Source: Epilithonimonas tenax DSM 16811 (GTDB lineage Bacteria; Bacteroidota; Bacteroidia; Flavobacteriales; Weeksellaceae). From it: a stretch of 64,000 nucleotides of DNA. The translations under genes were made by a program, and so were the position numbers. Below the pieces are notes generated by a model. That model worked only from the letters and a program-made list of their open reading frames with translations, did no database searches and was not told where the DNA came from. The stretch is from positions 62,001 through 126,000 of the forward strand of contig NZ_AUAA01000006.1 of NCBI RefSeq assembly GCF_000428485.1, in the 5' to 3' direction. Below are positions 43,213 to 51,567 of this stretch, piece after piece (position 1 is the stretch's first letter; each line of letters begins with the position of its first letter).

Positions 43213-44465
43213 GAATCAGGGACAATGAGTCACTGCACAGAATAATGCAGGATGATTTGCCTTTTCTTGCTGTCTATATTTTTGACGACGATTTTTTTAA
43301 ATCTCAACAACTTGGCTTCAGGAAAATTGGGAAGTTCAGGGCAAAATTTTTGTTGGAAAGCGTCTTAGATCTGGAAAAAAGTTTAGATCAAAAGAAAATT
43401 CCGTTTCTGAAAAAAAGGGGCAAGACTCAGGCTGTTTTTAAGCAGATTTCGAATTATTTTGAGATTGAAAAGATCGTCTGTCAGAGAGAGTGGACTCAGG
43501 AAGAAATCAATATTGAAAATGAGATTAAGGAAGTTCTACCTAATGCAAAATGGTCGAAATCCTATTCTCAACTTTTATTAAAACCAGATTTCGTAAAACA
43601 AAAATTGGAAAAAGTCCCTTTATTGTTCACTACTTTCAGACAAAAAATTGAAAAGAAGCTGAGTATTAGAAAAGAATTTGACACAGAAGATTTGAAGTAC
43701 ACAAAATCGTTTTTTGATTTAAAACTAATGAGCGACAATATGACTTTAGGATCATTAGGATTTGATGATTTTGAGGTGAATCAATCTTCGGCTTTTCCTT
43801 TCTCAGGTGGTGAAACGCAAGGTTTGCAAAGGTTAAAATCTTATTTTTTTGAGACGAGAAATCTCAGTGTTTATAAAGATGTACGAAATGGTTTGCTTGG
43901 TAAAGATTACAGCAGCAAATTTTCTGCCTGGTTTGCCAACGGAAGTTTGTCTGCCGTATCTGTTTATCACGAAATAAAGAATTATGAAGCAGAATTTGGC
44001 AGCAATGATTCTACGTATTGGATGTTTTTTGAGCTTCTTTGGCGAGATTTTTTTAAATATACGTCCAAACAGCATCATAACAAACTGTTTCATCAGAACG
44101 GTATTTTAGAGACAGACTATGATTTTAAATCTGATCAGAATGCAATCAATCGTTGGGTGAATGGCGAGACAGATTCAGATTTCATCAATGCTAATATGCT
44201 GGAACTAAAAAATACAGGCTGGATGAGCAACCGTGGAAGACAGAATGTTGCGTCCTATTTTTGTAAAATTCTACAGCAAGATTGGAGAGTTGGTGCGGCT
44301 TACTTCGAGGAAATGCTCATCGATTATGATGTTCACAGCAATTACGGAAATTGGATGTATCTCGCAGGCGTTGGAAATGATCCGAGAAGCAGAACTTTTA
44401 ACTCAGAAAAACAGGCAGAACAGTATGATGCTGATCAAAAATTTAGAAATCTATGGCTGAAGTAA
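43164..44465 (+). CDS. DASH-family cryptochrome
   Basis: A 433-aa flavoprotein. The N-terminal antenna domain begins ILWFTKDLRIRDNESL. The FAD domain carries DASH-type blocks: FPFSGGETQGLQRLKSYF, YKDVRNGLLGKDYSSKFSAWFANGSLS, NDSTYWMFFELLWRDFFKYTSKQHHNKLF, NTGWMSNRGRQNVASYFCKI, DWRVGAAYFEEMLIDYDVHSNYGNWMYLAGVGNDPRSRTFN. This set distinguishes cry-DASH from the CPD photolyase at 39083. DASH proteins repair CPDs in single-stranded DNA and may bind MTHF and signal light. The gene overlaps the DUF2256 gene upstream by 49 bp and the next photolyase-like gene by 13 bp, so all are co-translated. Confidence 0.95.
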   Translation: MSEKQKINILWFTKDLRIRDNESLHRIMQDDLPFLAVYIFDDDFFKSQQLGFRKIGKFRAKFLLESVLDLEKSLDQKKIPFLKKRGKTQAVFKQISNYFEIEKIVCQREWTQEEINIENEIKEVLPNAKWSKSYSQLLLKPDFVKQKLEKVPLLFTTFRQKIEKKLSIRKEFDTEDLKYTKSFFDLKLMSDNMTLGSLGFDDFEVNQSSAFPFSGGETQGLQRLKSYFFETRNLSVYKDVRNGLLGKDYSSKFSAWFANGSLSAVSVYHEIKNYEAEFGSNDSTYWMFFELLWRDFFKYTSKQHHNKLFHQNGILETDYDFKSDQNAINRWVNGETDSDFINANMLELKNTGWMSNRGRQNVASYFCKILQQDWRVGAAYFEEMLIDYDVHSNYGNWMYLAGVGNDPRSRTFNSEKQAEQYDADQKFRNLWLK

Positions 44466-45931
44466 AACCTCTTGTTGCCCAATTGATATTTCCGCATCAA
44501 CTTTTTAAAGACACGGATTGTCTTGATAAAAGTCAACCCATTTTTTTGGTGGAAGAATTTCTGTTTTTCAGACAGTACAAATTTCACAAACAGAAAATTG
44601 CTTTGCACAGAGCGACAATGAAGTTTTACGAAGATTATTTGACCCGATTAAAATTCCGGGTTGAATATATTGAGAGCACTTCCCCACTTTCAGACGTCAG
44701 AAAATTAATCAAACATTTAGAAGAAGAAAAATTCGGGAAAATTATCACCACAGACGTTTGCGATCATTGGCTTGAGAAGAGAATCAAAGCTACCAGATTA
44801 GAATTGGAAATTCTCGACAGTCCATTATTCATCAATACAAAAGATGATCTGACAGCATATTTTGACGGTAAAAAATCTTACCATCAAACCGATTTTTACA
44901 AACAGCAGAGGATCTCCCGAAATATTCTAATGAAAGCCGGAAAACCTCTTGGTGGAAAATGGACTTACGATACAGAAAACAGAAAAAAATATCCGAAAAA
45001 TAAAAAAGCACCGTCCATACATTTTCCGGAAAATAATCAATATAACGAAGAAGCCAGAAAATACACAGAGAAAAACTTTGGTGAAAATTATGGGAATCTG
45101 ACTTCTTACCAATTGTATCCCGTGACTTTTCACGAAGCGGAAAAATGGTTTGATCAGTTTCTGGAGCTGCGTTTTTCAGACTTCGGCGTGTATGAAGACA
45201 GCATGGTAGAGCGTGAACATTTTTTGCATCACAGCGTCATTTCTCCATTGCTAAACATTGGTCTTCTGGATCCTGAAAAAGTGTTGGGAAAAGCGATTGA
45301 TTATGCTGAAGCATATAAAATCCCGATCAATTCTTTGGAAGGATTTGTCCGTCAGATCTTGGGTTGGAGAGAGTTTGTGAGAGGAATTTATCTGTATGAA
45401 GGCACTTTTCAGAGAAATAAAAATTACTGGAAACATCACAATCCGCTTCCGACGTCTTTTTATACAGGCAAGACAAACATAAAACCAATTGACAGTACGA
45501 TTCTGAAAGTTTTGCAAACCGGATATGCGCATCATATCGAGCGACTGATGATTTTTGCCAACGTTATGAATCTTCTGAAACTGAATCCTGATGACGTTTA
45601 CCAATGGTTTATGGAAATGTTTATTGATTCTTACGATTGGGTGATGGTTCCTAATGTTTATGGCATGAGCAGCTTTTCTGACGGCGGAAAAATGAGCACA
45701 AAACCGTACATCAGCGGCAGCCATTATCTTAAAAAAATGAGCGATTATTCTGATGGCGACTGGAGCAAAAAATGGGATGCCCTTTTCTGGAATTTTGTGA
45801 ATGACAACCGCATTTTCTTTGAAACCAACCCAAGATTGGGAATGATGCTGAGAACGCTCGATAAAATGACGGATGATAAAAAAACTGAACATTTCACCAT
45901 CGCCCAACAAACCATTAAAGATTTGAAATAA
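44453..45931 (+). CDS. PhrB/(6-4)-photolyase-like (COG3046) protein lacking the Fe-S cysteines
   Basis: A 492-aa member of the prokaryotic (6-4) photolyase/CryB group: N-terminal QLIFPHQLF, LVEEFLFFRQYKFHKQKIALHRATMK, then EGFVRQILGWREFVRGIYLYEG, GYAHHIERLMIFANVMNLL, DSYDWVMVPNVYGMSSFSDGGKMSTKPYISGSHYLKKMSDY. In the family, the region after MSDY normally carries a Cys-x2-Cys...Cys set, with a further Cys before the YAHHI motif, binding a 4Fe-4S cluster. Here it reads MSDYSDGDWSKKWDALFW and IDSTILKVLQTGYAHHI, with no Cys. The only cysteines I see are near the N-terminus. The protein therefore probably has no cluster. It overlaps cry-DASH by 13 bp. Confidence 0.9.
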   Translation: MAEVKPLVAQLIFPHQLFKDTDCLDKSQPIFLVEEFLFFRQYKFHKQKIALHRATMKFYEDYLTRLKFRVEYIESTSPLSDVRKLIKHLEEEKFGKIITTDVCDHWLEKRIKATRLELEILDSPLFINTKDDLTAYFDGKKSYHQTDFYKQQRISRNILMKAGKPLGGKWTYDTENRKKYPKNKKAPSIHFPENNQYNEEARKYTEKNFGENYGNLTSYQLYPVTFHEAEKWFDQFLELRFSDFGVYEDSMVEREHFLHHSVISPLLNIGLLDPEKVLGKAIDYAEAYKIPINSLEGFVRQILGWREFVRGIYLYEGTFQRNKNYWKHHNPLPTSFYTGKTNIKPIDSTILKVLQTGYAHHIERLMIFANVMNLLKLNPDDVYQWFMEMFIDSYDWVMVPNVYGMSSFSDGGKMSTKPYISGSHYLKKMSDYSDGDWSKKWDALFWNFVNDNRIFFETNPRLGMMLRTLDKMTDDKKTEHFTIAQQTIKDLK

Positions 45932-45933
45932 CA

Positions 45934-46215
45934 ATGAAAAAAGAATTTGATCTCGAACAAAAAGACAGAATCATAGAAATGGCGTGGGAAGACAGAACGC
46001 CTTTTGAAGCGATAGCATTTCAGTTCAAAATCTCAGAATCTGAAGTGATCGAAATGATGAGAACAGAACTGAAACCTTCCAGTTTTCGCCTCTGGAGAAA
46101 AAGAGTCAACTCTGGCGTAAGCCAGAAACATTTGAAGAAAAGAAATCTTGAGATTGATAGATTTAAATGTACAAGACAACGCACCATAAGCCTTAATAAA
46201 ATTTCAAAACGATAA
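45934..46215 (+). CDS. TIGR03643 family protein, 93 aa
   Basis: A 93-aa protein with the TIGR03643 core: KDRIIEMAWEDRTPFEAI, FQFKISESEVIEMMRTELKPSSFRLWRKRV. The first half looks like a helix-turn-helix of the sigma-70 region 4/homeodomain kind. The family usually ends soon after RKRV; here a basic tail of about 30 residues is added (HLKKRNLEIDRFKCTRQRTI). It starts two bases after the photolyase-like gene. TIGR03643 genes are repeatedly found beside cryptochromes; function unknown, DNA binding plausible. Confidence 0.9.
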   Translation: MKKEFDLEQKDRIIEMAWEDRTPFEAIAFQFKISESEVIEMMRTELKPSSFRLWRKRVNSGVSQKHLKKRNLEIDRFKCTRQRTISLNKISKR

Positions 46216-46255
46216 TTGCTTTTGATCTCAAATAATAATTCTAAAAACAAAAACA

Positions 46256-46954
46256 ATGAAAAACATAGTCATCATCGGTTGCGGACAGGGAATAGGATTT
46301 GCCACAGCAAAACTTCTTTCAGAGAATAACAGCGTTATCGGTATCTCAAAAACTGAAAATTCTGAGATTAAAAATTTAGATATAGAATTTCATCAAATGG
46401 ATATTCTCAACGGAAATCTTGATGAAATCAACTTCCCCGAAGTGGTTGACGGATTGGTCTATGCGCCGGGAAGCATCAATCTAAAACCATTTAATCGATT
46501 AACTGTTGAGGATTTTAAAAATGATTTTGAGATCAATGTTTTGGGTGCCGTGAAAACGATTCAGAAATTATTACCGAATCTTAAGAAATCTGAAAGCGCC
46601 TCTGTTGTACTTTTCAGCTCTGTCGCGGCTAAGTTAGGAATGCCATTTCACGCCTCTATCGCTGCCAGCAAAAGTGCTGTAGAAGGCCTCACGAAAAGTC
46701 TGGCCGCCGAATTGTCTTCTCAAAAAATAAGAGTCAATGCTATTGCGCCATCTTTGACGGATACAAAACTCGCTTCCCAACTGCTTTCAACGCCGGAAAA
46801 GGTAGAAGCATCCGGCAAAAGACATCCGCTGCAACGCATTGGAAAGGCAGACGAAATGGCAAAAATGACCGAATTTTTACTATCTTCCAATTCTGGCTGG
46901 ATGACCGGACAAATCATCGGCATAGACGGCGGAATGGGAAATACCAAACTTTGA
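46256..46954 (+). CDS. Short-chain dehydrogenase/reductase
   Basis: A 232-aa classical SDR. Cofactor site IIGCGQGIGFATAKLL (residues 5-20, GxGxGIG), YAPGSI in place of NNAG, catalytic Ser in SSVAAKLGMPFHASIAASKSAVEGLTKSLA. Tyr of the YxxxK motif appears replaced by His/Ile (HASIAASK: position of Y is I), so the normal Ser-Tyr-Lys triad may be altered. C-terminal WMTGQIIGIDGGMG is normal. It lies 40 bp after TIGR03643 on the same strand. SDR genes are frequent in photolyase islands; substrate unknown. Confidence 0.9.
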   Translation: MKNIVIIGCGQGIGFATAKLLSENNSVIGISKTENSEIKNLDIEFHQMDILNGNLDEINFPEVVDGLVYAPGSINLKPFNRLTVEDFKNDFEINVLGAVKTIQKLLPNLKKSESASVVLFSSVAAKLGMPFHASIAASKSAVEGLTKSLAAELSSQKIRVNAIAPSLTDTKLASQLLSTPEKVEASGKRHPLQRIGKADEMAKMTEFLLSSNSGWMTGQIIGIDGGMGNTKL

Positions 46955-47001
46955 TAGCGCTTAAAAAAAACACAACGATTACTATACTTAAAAATTAAAT
47001 T

Positions 47002-47646
47002 ATGAACACCGACTTTTTTATAGATCTGCTGGTTCAAGTCAAAGAATTTGAAAATTCTGATGCTTACAAATGCAATGCAGGCGTTGACGACTTCCGTATG
47101 TGGATGAATGATAAAAAATACGCCACAGAAAGTCCTACCAAACTCTTTCAAAACGAAAATCATCAGGTATCATTTACAGAAAATGAAATCTGCAAGCAGG
47201 TTTTGCTTTTGGGAAGATACTCGAAACAGCTTATCCGAAAAGGTCTGGGCAATTTTCCCGAATTGGCAAACGAAGAATTCACCTATCTCTACAGACTGAA
47301 GGACGAGCCATTTCTTACCAAAATCCAGCTGATAGAAAAAAATGGACACGAAAAACAAACCGGAATCCAGATCATCAAAAGATTGCTGGAAGCTGGATTT
47401 TTAGAAGAAAAGAACGATATAGAAGACAAACGCAGCAAGAGACTGAATCTCACAGAACAAGGAAAAAAGATATTCCACGAGTCCGTAGAAAATGTGAACC
47501 AGACTTCAAAGATACTTTCCGGAAAACTGAACGATCACGAGAAAAATGAATTCCTGAGAATGATGAAAAAGTTAAACGAATTTCATGCCCACGTTTATGC
47601 AGATTACAAAAATGCCGATATCAAAAAAATAAGCGGTTTGATTTGA
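47002..47646 (+). CDS. MarR-family transcriptional regulator
   Basis: A 214-aa winged-helix regulator, longer than typical MarR (about 150 aa) because of an N-terminal extension of some 65 residues. The DNA-binding part runs from FTYLYRLKDEPFLTKIQLIEKNGHEKQTGIQIIKRLLEAGFLEEKNDIEDKRSKRLNLTEQGKK, containing the DxRSK/R wing motif (EDKRSKRLNLT). Last gene of the rightward island unit, 47 bp after the SDR gene. It could sense an oxidant or quinone; a role in the quinone cluster 4 kb away is possible but unproven. Confidence 0.88.
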   Translation: MNTDFFIDLLVQVKEFENSDAYKCNAGVDDFRMWMNDKKYATESPTKLFQNENHQVSFTENEICKQVLLLGRYSKQLIRKGLGNFPELANEEFTYLYRLKDEPFLTKIQLIEKNGHEKQTGIQIIKRLLEAGFLEEKNDIEDKRSKRLNLTEQGKKIFHESVENVNQTSKILSGKLNDHEKNEFLRMMKKLNEFHAHVYADYKNADIKKISGLI

Positions 47647-47803
47647 AATTTTAAAGCGTCTATCAGTAGAAGCTTGATGGTAGAAATATGCTGAGCAAGA
47701 TTCTCTTTGCTTATCGTGCTGATTAGATTTTTCTATTTGTAAACAGAGACTATTGGTCTGATATTTCCATAACTTGTACTTTCTAAATTAGGAGATTGAT
47801 TTT

Positions 47804-48946
47804 ATGAAGCATAAACAATTTAATTTTCAACAGGGATTCACATTCAGCAAACACGTTCCGGAAGAAATATCCCATTTTGACCGGGTTTTTGATGTGTTCA
47901 AGGACTTACTGACCCACACTTCCGGCGATATCGAAGAAGCCTTTGACTGGCTCGATATGCTGGATAAAGAATACGATATCTTCACCGACGACTATACACT
48001 GGCCGATTTTGAAGAAGACCTCAGAAAACGCGGTTACATCAAAAAAGAAGATGATTCCGAAGACGGAAATACCGGAAGCGGAAAAGGGAAAAACATTCTT
48101 ACCGCCAAACTGGAAGCGGCTTTGCGGGAATATGCATTGGATCAAATTTTCGGTAAGCTGAAAAAATCCGGCATCGGAAATCACAGAACCAACAAATCTG
48201 GCGTCGGCGACGAGCGTGATGGCGAAAACCGAAGCTTCCAATACGGTGACGATCTTTCCACAGTCAATATGACCGAAAGTCTCAAGAATGCCCAAATCAA
48301 CAACGGCATTGCTGACCTGAGAATGACAGAAGACGACCTCATCGTAGAAGAAACCAAACACAAAGCGCAGATGAGTACGGTGCTGATGATAGACATCAGC
48401 CACTCGATGATCTTGTATGGTGAAGACCGAATCACACCGGCCAAAAAAGTAGCGATGGCTTTGGTAGAACTCATCAACCGAAAATACCCTAAAGATTCCA
48501 TCGACATTATTGTTTTCGGGAACGAAGCGTGGCCCATCAAAATCAAAGATCTTCCTTACCTTCAAGTGGGACCTTTTCACACCAATACGGTGGCAGGACT
48601 GGAACTGGCGATGGACATTCTCCGCAGAAAAAGAAATACCAACAAGCAGATCTTTATGATTACTGATGGTAAACCAAGTTGCATTAAACTTCCAACTGGC
48701 GAATATTACATGAACAGCGTAGGTCTGGATGAAATGATCGTTGGCCAATGTCTCAACAAAGCAGCACAAGCCAGAAAACTGAAAATTCCCATCACTACCT
48801 TTATGATTGCGCAGGATCCTTACCTGCGGAAATTTGTGGAAGCTTTCACCGCTCAGAACAAGGGAAAAGCTTTTTTGACAGGACTATCCGGTTTGGGACA
48901 AATGATCTTCGAAGATTACGAGAAAAATAGAATCAAGAGAATATAA
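47804..48946 (+). CDS. VWA-domain (CoxE/ChlD-like) protein
   Basis: A 380-aa cytosolic protein. An acidic helical N-terminal half with a Gly/Ser/Lys linker (about residues 84-98) precedes a von Willebrand A domain (about 190-370). The domain has a complete MIDAS motif D197-x-S199-x-S201 (MIDISHS) and ITDGKPSCI. Directly followed, nine bases later, by a MoxR/ChlI-type AAA+ ATPase. Such VWA-AAA pairs act as chaperone-like machines that insert metals or remodel complexes. The client here is unknown. Confidence 0.9.
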   Translation: MKHKQFNFQQGFTFSKHVPEEISHFDRVFDVFKDLLTHTSGDIEEAFDWLDMLDKEYDIFTDDYTLADFEEDLRKRGYIKKEDDSEDGNTGSGKGKNILTAKLEAALREYALDQIFGKLKKSGIGNHRTNKSGVGDERDGENRSFQYGDDLSTVNMTESLKNAQINNGIADLRMTEDDLIVEETKHKAQMSTVLMIDISHSMILYGEDRITPAKKVAMALVELINRKYPKDSIDIIVFGNEAWPIKIKDLPYLQVGPFHTNTVAGLELAMDILRRKRNTNKQIFMITDGKPSCIKLPTGEYYMNSVGLDEMIVGQCLNKAAQARKLKIPITTFMIAQDPYLRKFVEAFTAQNKGKAFLTGLSGLGQMIFEDYEKNRIKRI

Positions 48947-48955
48947 AAGATAAAA

Positions 48956-50410
48956 ATGAAAAACGATATCACATTCAAAGCCTTAAAAAAATCAGGCTAT
49001 ACCGATAAAACCATCAGTCAGGAAATTCAGGCTAATCTGATTGCAAAAATAAAAGCCAAGGAACCCGTTTTCGAAGGACTTTGGGGTTACGAAGATTCTG
49101 TCGTTCCTCAACTGAAAAAAGCGATTTTGGCAGGTCATCACATCAATCTTTTAGGCTTGCGTGGGCAGGCAAAAACCAGAATTGCAAGAAGTATGGTCAA
49201 TCTTCTGGACGAGTACATGCCCATTGTAAAAGGTTCTGAGATCAATGACAGTCCGTTTCAGCCGATCTCAAAATTTGCGAGAGATCTGATTGCAGAATTG
49301 GGTGACGAAACGCCCATTGCCTGGGTTCACCGCTCCAGTCGTTTCTTTGAAAAACTGGCGACTCCTGATGTGAATGTTGCCGATCTTATTGGTGACATAG
49401 ATCCCATCAAGGCAGCAACTTTAAAACTACCTTATTCAGACGAGCGTGTTTTGCATTATGGGATGATTCCTAGAGCCAACCGTTCTATATTTGTGTTGAA
49501 TGAATTGCCGGATTTACAGGCGAGAATTCAGGTTTCCTTGTTTAATATTTTACAGGAAGGTGATATTCAGATCCGTGGATTTCAGCTGAGAATGCCGTTG
49601 GATATTCAGTTTGTGTTTACAGCAAACCCAGAAGATTACACCAACCGTGGCAGTATCGTAACGCCACTGAAAGACAGAATTGGATCACAAATTTTCACAC
49701 ATTATCCTAAAACCATTGCATTAGCAAAACAAATCACAGAGCAGGAAGCGGCTATCTCTGCCGAGGATAAATCCCAAATCCAAATTCCAGAATTGGCGAA
49801 AAATCTTTTGGAAGAAGTCGCTTTTGCAGCGCGAGATAGTGAATATGTGGATGCCAAAAGTGGCGTAAGCGCCAGACTCACCATCAGTGCGATGGAAAAT
49901 CTAGTAGCGGCAGCAAAATTACGTCTGATAGAAACCGGTGCGGAAAAAACCACGGTTCGTTTGCTAGACTTTATGTCGATCATACCGTCTATCACCGGAA
50001 AAATTGAATTGGTTTACGAAGGTGAACAGGAAGGTGCTGATTATGTTGCCAAAATACTGATTGACAAAGCAGTAATGCTTCAGTTTGAAAGCATCTTTCC
50101 ACGGATTTCTAAATTGGACAAAGAAGGCATCAAAACGCCTTACACCGATCTAATCAAATGGTTCAACAGCCATCAACTTGAACTTAATTACACCGACAGT
50201 GATGACGATTTCTACAACAAACTCAGCAGCATCACCCCTTTGACAACGGTGATCGAAGACAATGCTTCTGGACTGAGTGTGGAAGATCAAAACTTATGTA
50301 AAGAATTGGTTTTATGGGCATTGACCATCAGCAAAAAATTAGATAAATCTGAAAATTCTATGGCATTCACTTTTGAATCAGCTGGTATAGGACAGTTTTT
50401 CAGAGAATGA
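48956..50410 (+). CDS. MoxR/ChlI-type AAA+ ATPase
   Basis: A 484-aa ATPase paired with the VWA gene. Walker A reads GLRGQAKTR at residues 67-75 (GxxGxxKT, as in magnesium-chelatase subunit I relatives). FVLNELPDLQARIQVSLFNILQEGDIQIRG and VFTANPEDYTNRGSIVTPLKDRIGSQI contain the Walker B, sensor and arginine-finger regions. The Walker B acidic residue is in NELPDL. The C-terminal ~200 residues are helical. Probably forms a hexamer acting with the VWA protein. A strong terminator follows. Confidence 0.9.
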   Translation: MKNDITFKALKKSGYTDKTISQEIQANLIAKIKAKEPVFEGLWGYEDSVVPQLKKAILAGHHINLLGLRGQAKTRIARSMVNLLDEYMPIVKGSEINDSPFQPISKFARDLIAELGDETPIAWVHRSSRFFEKLATPDVNVADLIGDIDPIKAATLKLPYSDERVLHYGMIPRANRSIFVLNELPDLQARIQVSLFNILQEGDIQIRGFQLRMPLDIQFVFTANPEDYTNRGSIVTPLKDRIGSQIFTHYPKTIALAKQITEQEAAISAEDKSQIQIPELAKNLLEEVAFAARDSEYVDAKSGVSARLTISAMENLVAAAKLRLIETGAEKTTVRLLDFMSIIPSITGKIELVYEGEQEGADYVAKILIDKAVMLQFESIFPRISKLDKEGIKTPYTDLIKWFNSHQLELNYTDSDDDFYNKLSSITPLTTVIEDNASGLSVEDQNLCKELVLWALTISKKLDKSENSMAFTFESAGIGQFFRE

Positions 50411-50438
50411 TCTACAAATCTTGAAGATCAACATCAAC

Positions 50439-50470
50439 AAATCCTTCGAAAAATTCCGAAGGATTTATTG
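50439..50470 (+). terminator. Intrinsic terminator of the VWA-AAA operon
   Basis: Perfect 10-bp stem AAATCCTTCG (50439-50448) with CGAAGGATTT (50457-50466), 8-nt loop, followed by ATTGTTATTG. Confidence 0.8.
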
Positions 50471-50671
50471 TTATTGATAGTTCCAATTGACTGCTAAAAA
50501 ACACAGCTGAATAGGACTGGATCAAGCGATGAATTTTCTGTCACAAGAAACAAACTTTTTTCGCAATTTAAAATTAAATCATCCTGTCTGATAAAAAACT
50601 AAGACATACATTTTCTATATCTCGACTTGTGACCTATTTTTGTATGGATCAAAGGGATATTTTTAAAACAT

Positions 50672-51370
50672 ATGGACAATACATTTTCTGAGACTAATCA
50701 AATTGAAGTGGTTTCAACTTTTTCTGATCTTGTAAACACCCATTTTCATGGAGTTGTGAATGCCATCTGTTGGGAAAGAGATCTGCGTGGAGATTTTGAG
50801 GAAATTGTATCCAAAATCCAGTTAAAAGAGAATATCACAGAAGTGTACCCTGAAGATCTACTGGCTCTTCAACTTTCGGAAAACGGTCACATTGCAAGGG
50901 ACATCATTTTAAATGACCTGCAATTACTAACGGATTACGGTGCATTACCTTCCCTCAATCTGCTGAAGAACTACGAAAGAGATGACGAGTTGGATTTCAT
51001 CTCAACAGATGTTTATTCTTATCACGTAGACCGTTCACCCATTGATACAAGTACTTTTCTATGCACTTACTATGGTGCAACAAGTGACATCTTGCCAAAT
51101 GATCAGGCCATACAGAAAATCTTAATTCCTGAAATCCGTACGAAGCTCCAAGAATGCCACAAAGGATCAGAAGAAACCTTTGATTTCTTTTTAAAAGAAT
51201 ACTTTTTCGATCTTCACTATGCACCAAAACCTGATGCTCAGGCAATCCATTTAAAAACAGGTCATCTTTGGAAGCTAGCCGTAGACCATCCGGAAAAACA
51301 GGTTTTACCATGCATACACCGCGCACCGCGAGAAAATGACGGTGAGTACCGGCTGCTTTTGATCTGCTGA
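50672..51370 (+). CDS. DUF1826-like protein
   Basis: A 232-aa soluble protein. The central block DVYSYHVDRSPIDTSTFLCTYYGATSDILPND resembles the HxDxx...LLCTYxGxGTEWLP core of DUF1826, and the end LWKLAVDHPEKQVLPCIHRAPRENDGEYRLLLI fits the family's terminal HRSP...RLLL block. The conserved His/Asp/Cys pattern hints at metal binding but this is inference. A TATTTTTG -7 box at 50635-50642 gives it its own promoter, beyond the terminator of the VWA-AAA operon. Convergent with the pirin gene; the 197-bp gap after it shows no clear terminator. Confidence 0.75.
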   Translation: MDNTFSETNQIEVVSTFSDLVNTHFHGVVNAICWERDLRGDFEEIVSKIQLKENITEVYPEDLLALQLSENGHIARDIILNDLQLLTDYGALPSLNLLKNYERDDELDFISTDVYSYHVDRSPIDTSTFLCTYYGATSDILPNDQAIQKILIPEIRTKLQECHKGSEETFDFFLKEYFFDLHYAPKPDAQAIHLKTGHLWKLAVDHPEKQVLPCIHRAPRENDGEYRLLLIC

Positions 51371-51567
51371 CAAGATAAAAGATGATTTTTTATTGATCCA
51401 TCTAAATCTTCTAATACGCCGTTAAAAACCGATCTTAATAAAGTTATTGATTACCCAATTAATTTTAAAGCCACATCAATTTTAAGAAAAAAAAACCACC
51501 GATTATAAAATCCAAGAACGCGTTTTTCATTAGAACACGATCTTACAGTGGCTTTCAAATTTTTCCA

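Noticed and set aside
51467-51555. AAAGCCAC/GTGGCTTT inverted repeat between DUF1826 and pirin genes
   Set aside because: Arms are separated by over 70 bp; not a credible terminator or operator.
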